Shown here: positions 25,060 to 32,022 of the stretch, piece by piece
Layout: every line of letters begins with the position of its first letter
How positions within the stretch are numbered: the first letter of the stretch is position 1
Origin: Actinomycetes bacterium
Lineage (GTDB): Bacteria > Actinomycetota > Acidimicrobiia > Acidimicrobiales > RAAP-2
Length of the DNA: 35,479 nt
Reading direction: 5' to 3'
NCBI GenBank assembly: GCA_021810205.1
Contig: JAJZJC010000031.1
Span: 1 to 35,479 of the forward strand
Notes under the pieces: model-generated
Database searches by the model: none
Told to the model about the DNA's origin: nothing
What the model saw: only the letters and a program-made list of their open reading frames with translations
Program-made: the position numbers and the translations under genes

Positions 25060-25436
25060 TGGTCGCTCCTCTGGTCGCGCGCTGGTCGGATCGGCTCGGC
25101 ATCGTCCGGCGATGCGAGCAGCTCGTAGAAGGGGTTCAAGACTTCGGTACGGCCGCGATGGGCCCGAGGCGTCCCCCAGGCCTCGAGGACCGTCCCCGGG
25201 ACCAGCCCAGGGATCGACCGGCGACCGAGAAAGACGAGGACCACCGACCCCGTCGCGTCCGAGAGCTCCGCCTCGAACCTCGGTCCACCGGGCGCGGCGA
25301 GAGTCCGCACGCATGCCAGGCGGCCCCGGAACCTGGCCGGGCGGCGGGCGACGAGGTCCCGCACGGCTGCCGGCGGGCCAAACCGGCCATGGGGATCGCA
25401 GAGAAGCGATTCGTCATGGGAACGAGGGCACGTCAT
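25056..25436 (-). CDS. OB-fold protein, first gene of the kdp operon
   Basis: A 126-residue protein whose centre (about 35-107) reads like an OB fold: RFRGRLACVRTLAAPGGP, FEAELSDATGSVVLVFLGRR, IPGLVPGTVLEAWGTP. This matches the small actinobacterial OB-fold nucleic-acid-binding family (Rv2694c type, about 122 residues), which I recall lying next to the TrkA-type potassium genes ceoB/ceoC. Here it is coupled to kdpA by a GTGA overlap. ATG 25436 is chosen for length; the frame is open to 25598. A -10-like TAGATA (25458-25453) would place the start point close to the ATG. Its role is unknown; both contexts link it to potassium. Confidence 0.75.
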   Translation of the reverse strand: MTCPRSHDESLLCDPHGRFGPPAAVRDLVARRPARFRGRLACVRTLAAPGGPRFEAELSDATGSVVLVFLGRRSIPGLVPGTVLEAWGTPRAHRGRTEVLNPFYELLASPDDAEPIRPARDQRSDQ

Positions 25437-25460
25437 CACATCAGTCGCCTCGTATCTAGT

Positions 25461-25475
25461 TGCACCACGGGTGCA
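25461..25475. promoter_or_regulatory. Inverted repeat TGCACC-ACG-GGTGCA upstream of the kdp operon
   Basis: A perfect 6-bp inverted repeat with a 3-bp centre, 25 bp upstream of the OB-fold ATG. On the minus strand it lies immediately upstream of the -10-like TAGATA, in the spacer where a -35 box would face it. This position suits an operator of a dimeric regulator. It is separate from the direct repeats at 25592-25643. Confidence 0.45.
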
Positions 25476-25591
25476 CATGAACCATCCAGCAGCGCGACGC
25501 CAGAGGCGCACGTGCGGAGTCGAGCGTCGCGACGATCGGCCGGGGGAGCACGAGCCCGGTTCTATCTCCCCGCCGGAAACGCGCGGGGGAG

Positions 25592-25643
25592 TTTTCACGA
25601 GCTGTTCACGCGTCTTGCCGCATTTTTCGCGAGCTGTTCACGC
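25592..25643. promoter_or_regulatory. Duplicated direct-repeat element, candidate KdpE operator
   Basis: TTTTCACGAGCTGTTCACGC (25592-25611) recurs as TTTTCGCGAGCTGTTCACGC (25624-25643), 32 bp further on, with one mismatch in 20. Inside the first copy the half-site TTCAC appears twice, 11 bp apart, the spacing typical of OmpR/PhoB-type regulators; in the second copy the first half-site is TTCGC. The pair lies between the divergent kdp structural operon and kdpDE, the expected place for binding by the response regulator KdpE encoded here. Confidence 0.55.
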
Positions 25644-25675
25644 CCGCCGCCGGGGGCAGCTCCCGAGCGCGCCTG

Positions 25676-25681
25676 TACGAT
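25676..25681 (+). promoter_or_regulatory. Candidate -10 element of kdpDE, leaderless
   Basis: TACGAT is a good actinobacterial -10 hexamer. Seven bases after it lies the A of ATG 25689, so transcription may begin at the start codon and the mRNA would be leaderless. No Shine-Dalgarno sequence precedes that ATG, which agrees. The duplicated KdpE-type element lies 33-84 bp upstream of this hexamer. Confidence 0.5.
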
Positions 25682-25688
25682 GCCGGAC

Positions 25689-28364
25689 ATGGCCCGAGGT
25701 TCGCTACGGGTGTACCTTGGCTCGGCTCCCGGCGTCGGCAAGACCTACAGCATGCTGAACGAGGGCTGGCGCCGGCGCGAGAGAGGCACCGACGTCGTGG
25801 TCGGATGGGTCGACACCCACGGGCGCGAGGCCACCGCCGCCCAGCTCCGAGACCTCGAAGTCGTCGCACCGAAGCTGCTCGTGCACCGGGGCCAAACGTT
25901 CGGCGAGATGGACCTCGACCTGCTCCTCCGCCGTCGCCCCGAGGTGGCGCTCGTCGACGAGCTGGCCCACACGAATGCCCCGGGGACCGCCCACGACAAG
26001 CGCTGGCAGGACGTCGAGGTGCTCCTCGATGCCGGCATCACGGTGATCTCCACGGTCAACATCCAGCACCTCGAGTCGTTGAACGACGTCGTCGCCGCCA
26101 TCACCGGGGTGCCCCAACGCGAGACCGTGCCCGATGCGATCGTGCGAGCGGCCGAGCAGGTGGAGCTGGTCGACATGACGCCCGAGGCACTGCGCCGCCG
26201 CATGGCGCACGGCCACGTCTATCCCCCCGAGCGGGTCGACGTGGCGCTCGCGAACTACTTCCGCCTCGGCAACCTTGTCGCCCTGCGCGAGCTGGCACTC
26301 CTCTGGGTGGCCGACAACGTCGACGAGCAGCTCCAGACCTACCGCAGGCGCCACGGGATCGACGGGCCCTGGGAGACCAAGGAGCGGGTGCTCGTCGCGC
26401 TCACCGGCGCCAAGAGCGGTGAGCACCTGATCCGCCGCGCCGCACGCATGGCCCAGCGCGCCAAGGGTGACCTCGTCGCCGTGCACGTCGTCGCCGACGA
26501 CGGGCTGAGGGCAAGCTCGCCGTTGCATCTCCACGAGCAGCGGGCGCTCATCACCCAGCTGGGGGGCAGCTACCGCGAGATCGTCGGAACCGATGTCGCA
26601 GACGCCCTGGTCCAGCTCGCCCACGCCGAGAACGCCACCCAGATCGTGCTCGGCACCAGCCACCGCTCGCACTGGACGCGGCTCAGCGCAGGGTCGGTGG
26701 TGAACGCCGTCATCGCCAAATCGGGGGATGCCGTCGACGTCCACGTCATCTCGGGTCCGACCCGGGTCGTGCCCGACGACGCAAGCCCGCCGCCGCGGCA
26801 GCGCAGGGAACGACGGCCGGCACAGCTCCTCGGCCGCCTCGCCGCCCTCGACGCCGTCGGCACGAGACGGCGCCTCCTCGGACTTGCCATCGCCGTCGTC
26901 GTCCTGCCGCTCCTCACCCTCTGCCTCGTCGCCACCCGCGGCGACTTGCCACTCGGCACCGTGTCGCTCCTCTACCTTCTCCCGGTGGTTGCCGCCGCCG
27001 CCGTCGGGGGCGGCGCCGCGGGAGCGGTGGCCGGTCTCGGCGGCTTCGTCCTCCTCAATTGGTTCTTCAGCCCGCCGATCCACACCTTCACCATCGCCGA
27101 CCCCCGCGACCTCTTCACCCTGGTCGTCTTCGTGGTGGTCGCCGCGGTGGTGAGCGCGCTGGTCGACGTGGCCGCCCGCCGCTCCCTCGAAGCACGGCGC
27201 ACCCGTTCCCAGGCCGCCTCGTTGGCACGAGCCACCGCGGCGCTGGTCGATCGACCCGATCCGCTCCCTGCGCTCGTGGAAGAGATCGTCCAGACGTTCC
27301 CCGTCCAAGGCGCCGCCGTGCTGCGCCACGTCGGTGACGGCTGGAGCGCCGAAGCAACCGCCGGGCAAGAGCCCCCGTCGTCGCCCCGAGACGCCACCCT
27401 CACCTTGCCAGTCGACGACAACCGCGTCCTCGCACTTTCCTCTGTGCGGATGCGAGCCGACGACCGGGAGGTGCTCAGCACCTTCGCCGGCCAGCTCGCC
27501 GTCGCCGTCGCGAAGCGGGAGCTGCAGGCGCAAGCTGCCGAGGCAACCGCGCTGGCAAAGGCGAACGAGGTTCGCACCGCGCTGCTCGCGGCGGTGAGCC
27601 ACGACCTGCGAACGCCACTCGCGTCGATCAAGACGGCAGCCACGAGCTTCCTTCCCGACGATGTGGCCTGGGAGCCCGACGCCGTGCGCACCCTGCTCGC
27701 GACCATCGACACCGAAGTCGACCGGCTCTCTGCACTGGTCGGCAACCTCCTCGACATGAGCAGGCTGGCCACCGGTGCCCTCGTGGTCCACCTCGAGCAC
27801 GTCGGGCTGGACGAAGTGGTGGCCGCCGCACTGACGTCGCTGCCCTGTGGCACCGATCAGGTCCAGCTCGACGTTCCCGAGACGCTGTGCGCCGTCGAGG
27901 CCGACCCGCCACTCCTCGAACGCGCGCTCGCCAACCTGCTCGCCAATGCGATCCACGCCTCGGGCCATCACCCGATCCGTGTCATCGCGGCCTCCCAGCC
28001 CGGCGGGTGGGTGGAGCTGCGGATCGTCGACCGTGGGCCCGGCATCGCGCCCGTCGACCGGGACCGCATCTTCCTGCCGTTCCAGCGCCTCGGGGACCGC
28101 GACGCCGGCAGCGGCGTCGGCCTCGGGCTGGCAGTGGCAAAGGGCTTCATCGAGGCGGTCGGTGGCGACCTGGTGGTCGAGGACACCCCCGGCGGCGGTG
28201 CCACGATGATCGTCCGTCTCCGCCAAGCCCAGCCGACGACACTCCATCGTGCGCCCGAGGCATCTGTGGTCATCGCCGGTCCGCGGAGCACCAATGCGCC
28301 AGCGGCGCACGCCGGCGGCGCTTCTCGTGGTGACCCGATCCTGGACACCGGAGGCGCGGCATGA
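25689..28364 (+). CDS. kdpD: Sensor histidine kinase KdpD
   Basis: An 891-residue potassium/turgor sensor with the complete KdpD architecture. The N-terminal KdpD domain has Walker A GSAPGVGKT (11-19) and DELAHTNAPG. A Usp-like domain follows (about 235-350). Membrane segments with the LNWFFSPP signature occupy roughly 395-495, followed by a GAF-like region. The kinase core has His638 in AVSHDLRTPLAS, then N box NLLANAIHAS, DRGPGIAP and GSGVGLGLAVAKG. ATG 25689 fits a leaderless transcript; ATG 25680 is an in-frame alternative that overlaps the -10. A low-complexity tail follows the ATPase domain. It overlaps kdpE by ATGA. Confidence 0.95.
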   Translation: MARGSLRVYLGSAPGVGKTYSMLNEGWRRRERGTDVVVGWVDTHGREATAAQLRDLEVVAPKLLVHRGQTFGEMDLDLLLRRRPEVALVDELAHTNAPGTAHDKRWQDVEVLLDAGITVISTVNIQHLESLNDVVAAITGVPQRETVPDAIVRAAEQVELVDMTPEALRRRMAHGHVYPPERVDVALANYFRLGNLVALRELALLWVADNVDEQLQTYRRRHGIDGPWETKERVLVALTGAKSGEHLIRRAARMAQRAKGDLVAVHVVADDGLRASSPLHLHEQRALITQLGGSYREIVGTDVADALVQLAHAENATQIVLGTSHRSHWTRLSAGSVVNAVIAKSGDAVDVHVISGPTRVVPDDASPPPRQRRERRPAQLLGRLAALDAVGTRRRLLGLAIAVVVLPLLTLCLVATRGDLPLGTVSLLYLLPVVAAAAVGGGAAGAVAGLGGFVLLNWFFSPPIHTFTIADPRDLFTLVVFVVVAAVVSALVDVAARRSLEARRTRSQAASLARATAALVDRPDPLPALVEEIVQTFPVQGAAVLRHVGDGWSAEATAGQEPPSSPRDATLTLPVDDNRVLALSSVRMRADDREVLSTFAGQLAVAVAKRELQAQAAEATALAKANEVRTALLAAVSHDLRTPLASIKTAATSFLPDDVAWEPDAVRTLLATIDTEVDRLSALVGNLLDMSRLATGALVVHLEHVGLDEVVAAALTSLPCGTDQVQLDVPETLCAVEADPPLLERALANLLANAIHASGHHPIRVIAASQPGGWVELRIVDRGPGIAPVDRDRIFLPFQRLGDRDAGSGVGLGLAVAKGFIEAVGGDLVVEDTPGGGATMIVRLRQAQPTTLHRAPEASVVIAGPRSTNAPAAHAGGASRGDPILDTGGAA

Positions 28365-29044
28365 GCCAGATCCTCGTCATCGACGACGAAGCCCCCTTCG
28401 CCCGGGCATTGAGCATCGGCCTGCGGGCCCGCGGCTACGACGTCGAATGGGCAGCCGACGGTCGCAACGGGCTCGAGGTGGCCGCGCGCGAGCATCCCGA
28501 CGTCATCCTGCTGGACCTCGGCTTGCCCGATCTCGACGGGGTGGACGTCCTGCGAGGACTGCGTGCGTGGACCGCCACCCCGGTCATCGTGCTCTCGGCA
28601 CGGAGTCACGAGCAGGCGAAGGTCGAGGCACTCGACTCCGGTGCGGACGACTACGTCACCAAGCCCTTCGGCATGGACGAACTGGTGGCTCGGGTCCGCA
28701 CGGCGCTACGTCGCGGCGCGTCGACCGAGGAGCGGGCGCGCATCGTGACCGAGCACTTCACGATCGACCTTCTGAACGAGCAAGTCACGGCCGCTTCGGG
28801 TCAGCCCGTGCGCCTCACCCCGACCGAATGGCACATGGTCGCGACCTTGGCTCGAAACCCCGGCAAGCTCATCTCGCAGCGTCAGCTGCTCCAGGCAGTC
28901 TGGGGACCGCAGTACGAGAACGAATCCGACTACCTGCGGAGCTACATGGGCCGGATCCGGCGCAAGCTCGAGCCCGATCCGTCCCGACCGCGCTACTTCC
29001 ACACCGAGCCAGGCATGGGCTACCGGTTCGTCGTTCCCGAGTAG
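28361..29044 (+). CDS. kdpE: Response regulator KdpE
   Basis: A 227-residue OmpR-type response regulator. The receiver has Asp8/Asp9, the phosphoacceptor Asp52 (LLDLGLPDLDG) and the conserved Lys in YVTKPFG. The winged-helix domain shows LTPTEWHMVATLARNPGKLIS and the RRKLEPDPSRPRYFHTEPGMGYRF ending, broken here only by normal variation. Its ATG overlaps the kdpD TGA, so the pair is translated together. It should activate the divergent OB-fold-kdpABC operon when K+ is low, probably at the direct repeats at 25592-25643. After the stop, 40 bp separate it from the convergent LeuA-like gene. Confidence 0.95.
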   Translation: MSQILVIDDEAPFARALSIGLRARGYDVEWAADGRNGLEVAAREHPDVILLDLGLPDLDGVDVLRGLRAWTATPVIVLSARSHEQAKVEALDSGADDYVTKPFGMDELVARVRTALRRGASTEERARIVTEHFTIDLLNEQVTAASGQPVRLTPTEWHMVATLARNPGKLISQRQLLQAVWGPQYENESDYLRSYMGRIRRKLEPDPSRPRYFHTEPGMGYRFVVPE

Positions 29045-29084
29045 CAGCGGCGCTCCGCGATCTGCCCGACGCTGCCCGCAACCG

Positions 29085-30281
29085 TCAGCTGCCGCCGATG
29101 TCGCTCGCCACGAGCGCTCGGAACTCGTCGTCGCTCACCAGCCCGTGCCGTTCCGACCCGAGGCGCTTGACCTCGGCGAGAAGCGCGGGCCAGCGGTCCC
29201 GGTCGACCTCGATCCCGAACTCTGCGGCCTTCACCCGAATCGAGTCCAGGCCGCTCTTCTTGCCGAGGACCGCCCTCAGCTTGGCACCGACCAGCTCTGC
29301 CGCGTAGGGCTCGATCGCAGAGGGGTCGTCGAACTGGCTCGCGACCGCACCGCTCTCCCGAGTGAAGATGTCGCGGCCAGTGATCGGCTTCCATGGATCG
29401 AGCGTGTACCCAGAATGCTCCTGGACGAGCTTGGACACCTCGCGCACGTGCTCGTGCCGGAGCCTCGTCGAGATTCCATAGAGCGCATCCAGGGCCATCG
29501 CGACCTCGCCGATCACGGTGTTCCCGGCGCGCTCACCCATCCCGTTCACCGTCCCTTGCACCCATGACGCCCCGGCACGCACCGCAGCAATCGATGCCGC
29601 AGTCGCGAGTCCGAAATCGTTGTGGCCGTGCCAGTGGACGGGGATCTCCGGTCCAACGCGACGACACACGCGCTCGACGAGCAGCGCCGCTGCCTCGGGG
29701 TTCAAGACACCAATGGTGTCGACGACCGCGATCTCGCCGGCTCCGACGTCGATCGCCCTTCGGTACACATCCTCGAGGAACTGAAGATCTGCTCGGGTGC
29801 CGTCGACGCCGAAGAAGCAGACCCGCATACCGGCGCTCACAGCGTGCGTCACCGCGTCCGTGATGCGCTGGCAGACCGTCTCGCGTGACATGCGGTACGC
29901 GCCGAGCTTCCTGTCGCTCACCGGAGCCTCGATGATCGTGGACTGCACACCGCACTCCAAGAGCGCGTCCACGTCCTCGCGCATCGCGCGAGCGAACCCC
30001 CAGATCTCGGCCGAGAGCCCAGCGTTCACGATCACCTTCGTCGCCTCGGCGTCTTCTGCCGAGACCCGCGGAAAGCTCGCTTCGATTCGATCGACGCCGA
30101 GACGATCGAGCGCGTGTGCGATCTCCACCTTCGACTCCGCGCTGAGCGACACTCCCGTCGCCTGCTCCCCGTCGCGCAGCGTCGTGTCGTACATGCCGAC
30201 GGGACCAGACGGCAACGCCCAGGCGTCCCCGAGGGCCTGTCGGTTCAGATCACCCGTGAAGAGTTGCGCCGCGTCGATCAC
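29085..30281 (-). CDS. DRE-TIM metallolyase: homocitrate/isopropylmalate/citramalate synthase-like
   Basis: A 398-residue acetyl-CoA-dependent condensing enzyme of the LeuA/NifV group. The barrel starts with MYDTTLRDGEQATGVSLS (Arg36, Asp37), has the metal-binding HWHGHND (His218, His220) and ends with GTVNGMGERAGNT. The C-terminal part (about 280-398) is a short accessory domain, not the full LeuA leucine-binding domain, so length and form are nearer to homocitrate synthase/NifV. The product could be homocitrate, citramalate or 2-isopropylmalate; sequence reading cannot decide. GTG 30281 has a perfect AGGAGGT 4 nt upstream. No other amino-acid biosynthesis gene is adjacent. Confidence 0.82.
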   Translation of the reverse strand: MIDAAQLFTGDLNRQALGDAWALPSGPVGMYDTTLRDGEQATGVSLSAESKVEIAHALDRLGVDRIEASFPRVSAEDAEATKVIVNAGLSAEIWGFARAMREDVDALLECGVQSTIIEAPVSDRKLGAYRMSRETVCQRITDAVTHAVSAGMRVCFFGVDGTRADLQFLEDVYRRAIDVGAGEIAVVDTIGVLNPEAAALLVERVCRRVGPEIPVHWHGHNDFGLATAASIAAVRAGASWVQGTVNGMGERAGNTVIGEVAMALDALYGISTRLRHEHVREVSKLVQEHSGYTLDPWKPITGRDIFTRESGAVASQFDDPSAIEPYAAELVGAKLRAVLGKKSGLDSIRVKAAEFGIEVDRDRWPALLAEVKRLGSERHGLVSDDEFRALVASDIGGS

Positions 30282-30301
30282 TGGGACCTCCTGTCAATCA
30301 C

Positions 30302-30341
30302 TTGATCAATGATCGCATCTTGAACGATGATCGCACATCTT
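30302..30341. promoter_or_regulatory. Repeated ATGATCGC elements upstream of the LeuA-like gene
   Basis: Two related copies lie side by side: gatcaatgatcgcatctt (30304-30321) and gaacgatgatcgcacatctt (30322-30341), with the palindrome TTGATCAA at 30302-30309. They begin 21 bp upstream of the GTG start, so they probably overlap the promoter and may be operators. The rest of the 401-bp spacer (30282-30682) shows no convincing gene; it leads on to the RHH antitoxin promoter. Confidence 0.45.
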
Positions 30342-30663
30342 GGCTCTGGCCACCCGCTTCGGCGCAGAACGGGCCGAGAGCGCTTGCGCGAAGGCTCGCC
30401 ACGTTGGCCGGCACCGGCCGCCCGCTGCCTGATCTCGCCTCGAGCTTCAACGCAGCTGGGCCCTCGACGCTCGGGGACAGCGGGGCACACCACCGTTGCA
30501 ACGTGACCACCGCCCAGATGTGACGGGCCCTCACTGGACGTGAAGACCTCGGGTGGGCCGTGGTCGCGCCTGCTCGAGCCCGCTGGACGTGCGGAAACGG
30601 CTGGTGTCGCTCGATCCGAGTGGACGCAGACAAGGCCGGAGGATGTCGTACACATTGAGCGCC

Positions 30664-30685
30664 CATGTGATCCACCAGCCACATG
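30664..30685. promoter_or_regulatory. Inverted repeat over the antitoxin start codon
   Basis: CATGTG (30664-30669) and CACATG (30680-30685) form a 6-bp inverted repeat with a 10-bp spacer. The right arm includes the ATG of the RHH antitoxin. Antitoxins of this type commonly bind such sites to repress their own operon, so this is a candidate autoregulatory operator. Confidence 0.35.
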
Positions 30686-30928
30686 CGAAGCGTTCGACTT
30701 GATGCTGACCTCGACGAGAAAGTACGCCGCGCGGCGGCAGCGAAGGGCGAGTCCGTTTCCGAATTCCTTCGTCGAGCTGCGGCAGAGCGAGCCGAGGTGA
30801 CCTTGGCTGACCACCCGAGCGAGCGCTTCACTGACGTGGCCGGGGTGGTCCACGGCGGTGGTGGCCGAACGCGCCGGACCGGTGCCGCGTGCACCGAATC
30901 CCTGGCGGAGGTCCGCAAGCGCAGGTGA
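30683..30928 (+). CDS. Ribbon-helix-helix antitoxin (VapB/CopG type)
   Basis: An 81-residue protein with an N-terminal ribbon-helix-helix: SVRLDADLDEKVRRAAAAKG, then ESVSEFLRRAAAERAE. This is the DNA-binding dimerisation unit of many VapB-type antitoxins. The C-terminal half (ERFTDVAGVVHGGGGRTRR...) would wrap the toxin. Its TGA overlaps the GTG of the PIN-toxin remnant (GTGA at 30925-30928), the usual coupled arrangement. The partner toxin is broken, so this may be an orphan antitoxin that now acts only as a DNA-binding protein. No strong ribosome binding site precedes the ATG. Confidence 0.72.
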   Translation: MRSVRLDADLDEKVRRAAAAKGESVSEFLRRAAAERAEVTLADHPSERFTDVAGVVHGGGGRTRRTGAACTESLAEVRKRR

Positions 30929-31180
30929 CCCTCACCGACGCAGGTCCACTCATCGCGATCATCGATGCCGACGAGCCCCACCACGCGTCGTGCATGGACC
31001 CGCTCGATCAGCTGATCGTCCCACTCGTCACGACGTGGCCGGCGTTCACCGAGGCGATGTGCCTTCTCGCCCGCGCTGGCAAACGAGCACGGGGATCGAC
31101 GAACCTTCACCTTGGACGCCGACTTCCAGATCTCCCGGCTTCGAGGGCGGCAGCACTTGGCGACGATACCGATGCAGTGA
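30925..31180 (+). pseudogene. PIN-domain toxin (VapC type) with an internal deletion
   Basis: GTG 30925 opens a typical PIN N-terminus, LTDAGPLIAIIDADEPHHAS, followed by LVTTWPAFTEAMCLLARAGK. Just after that, the expected C-terminus appears in another frame: RRTFTLDADFQISRLRGRQH, stopping at TGA 31178-31180. The middle of the PIN domain, about 45-50 residues with later acidic active-site residues, is absent. The junction lies near 31080-31100. Frames on the two sides differ by one base, so the gene is both deleted and frameshifted. The N-terminal frame stays open into the next antitoxin gene, giving a false fused reading frame. Confidence 0.75.
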
Positions 31181-31339
31181 AATCTGTTCGATCCCGCCAG
31201 GGACTTCCAGCGGACCAACGCGCGTGGCCAGCAACGATTCGCCGAAATTTCGGGTGGGCCGTAGACACCCGTGTTCGAACCGAGAACTGCGAGACCGCTT
31301 GCGCTGGCTCTCTGCAGGCACGTGACCCGCGGAGCCGCG

Positions 31340-31371
31340 CTGTAGCGAGCTGTAGACCACAGTGCTACAGT
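31340..31371 (+). promoter_or_regulatory. Promoter and operator of the Phd/PIN module
   Basis: TACAGT (31366-31371) is a good -10 box, and the antitoxin GTG lies 6 bases after it, so the mRNA is probably leaderless. CTGTAG occurs at 31340-31345 and 31350-31355 and its inverse CTACAG at 31365-31370, overlapping the -10. The set of half-sites suggests repression by the antitoxin itself. Confidence 0.5.
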
Positions 31372-31377
31372 GCACTT

Positions 31378-31626
31378 GTGACCCAGACCATCGCGCAGCG
31401 GGAGCTGCGCAACGACAATGCCAAGGTGATCGACGCGGTGGCCGCCGGGGAAACCTTCGTCGTGACGCGAAATGGCGTTCCGGTGGCCGAGCTCCGTCCG
31501 ATTGCGCCGCCCCGACGGAGATTCGTCGCGAGGGCGGACCTCGTTGCTCTCGGAGCTGCCGGCCCGCATGTGGACCTCTGCCAGTTCAGGGCCGACCTCG
31601 ATCGCATCGTCGATCAGCGCCTGTAG
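31378..31626 (+). CDS. Phd/YefM-type antitoxin
   Basis: An 82-residue antitoxin. The N-terminal Phd fold reads IAQRELRNDNAKVIDAVAAG, then ETFVVTRNGVPVAELRPI, a classic pattern. The C-terminal segment (LGAAGPHVDLCQFRADLDRI) is the toxin-binding part. GTG 31378 follows a -10 box with no room for a leader; the same frame is open further upstream only because it runs through the decayed PIN toxin. The stop TAG directly abuts the ATG of the PIN toxin, so the two are co-translated. The protein should neutralise that toxin and repress the operon. Confidence 0.85.
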   Translation: MTQTIAQRELRNDNAKVIDAVAAGETFVVTRNGVPVAELRPIAPPRRRFVARADLVALGAAGPHVDLCQFRADLDRIVDQRL

Positions 31627-32022
31627 ATGTCCGTCGGCCTGCTCGACACGTCCGTGGTTATCGATTGGGATGACCCCACCGTCGCTTCGGCACTCCCCGA
31701 CGAGGCCGCGATCTGCGCCATCACCCTTGCCGAATTGACCGCCGGGCCCCATCTCACCTCGTCCGGTAACGAGCGGGCGCGTCGACAAGCTCGCCTGCAA
31801 CAGGTCGAGGCGACGTTCGACGCCATCGCCTTCGATGCCCCTGCTGCCCGTAGTTACGGTCAAGTCGTCGCCGCGGTCCTGGCGATCGGTCGTTCTCATC
31901 GTCGCCGCCTTGCGGACCTGCTCATCGCCGCCACGGCGCATGCCAACGGGCTGCCCCTCTACACGCGAAACCCGGACGACTTCGACGGCCTCGGGAGACT
32001 GATCGAAATCATCGGTGTGTGA
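31627..32022 (+). CDS. vapC: PIN-domain ribonuclease toxin (VapC family)
   Basis: A 131-residue PIN nuclease, presumably cutting RNA when free of its antitoxin. The acidic site is complete: Asp7 (GLLDTSVVID), Glu36 (TLAELTAG), Asp97 (RRLADLLIAATA) and Asp117/118 (YTRNPDDFDGL). Length is standard. It starts at the base after the antitoxin stop codon. In contrast to the decayed toxin 700 bp upstream, this one looks intact. The end borders the AT-richer patch that holds unknown genes. Confidence 0.9.
   Translation: MSVGLLDTSVVIDWDDPTVASALPDEAAICAITLAELTAGPHLTSSGNERARRQARLQQVEATFDAIAFDAPAARSYGQVVAAVLAIGRSHRRRLADLLIAATAHANGLPLYTRNPDDFDGLGRLIEIIGV

Noticed and set aside
30889-31626. A PIN-Phd fusion protein of 245 residues
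   Set aside because: The PIN C-terminus is found in a different frame ending at 31180, and a promoter and start precede the Phd part, so the fused frame is an accident of decay.
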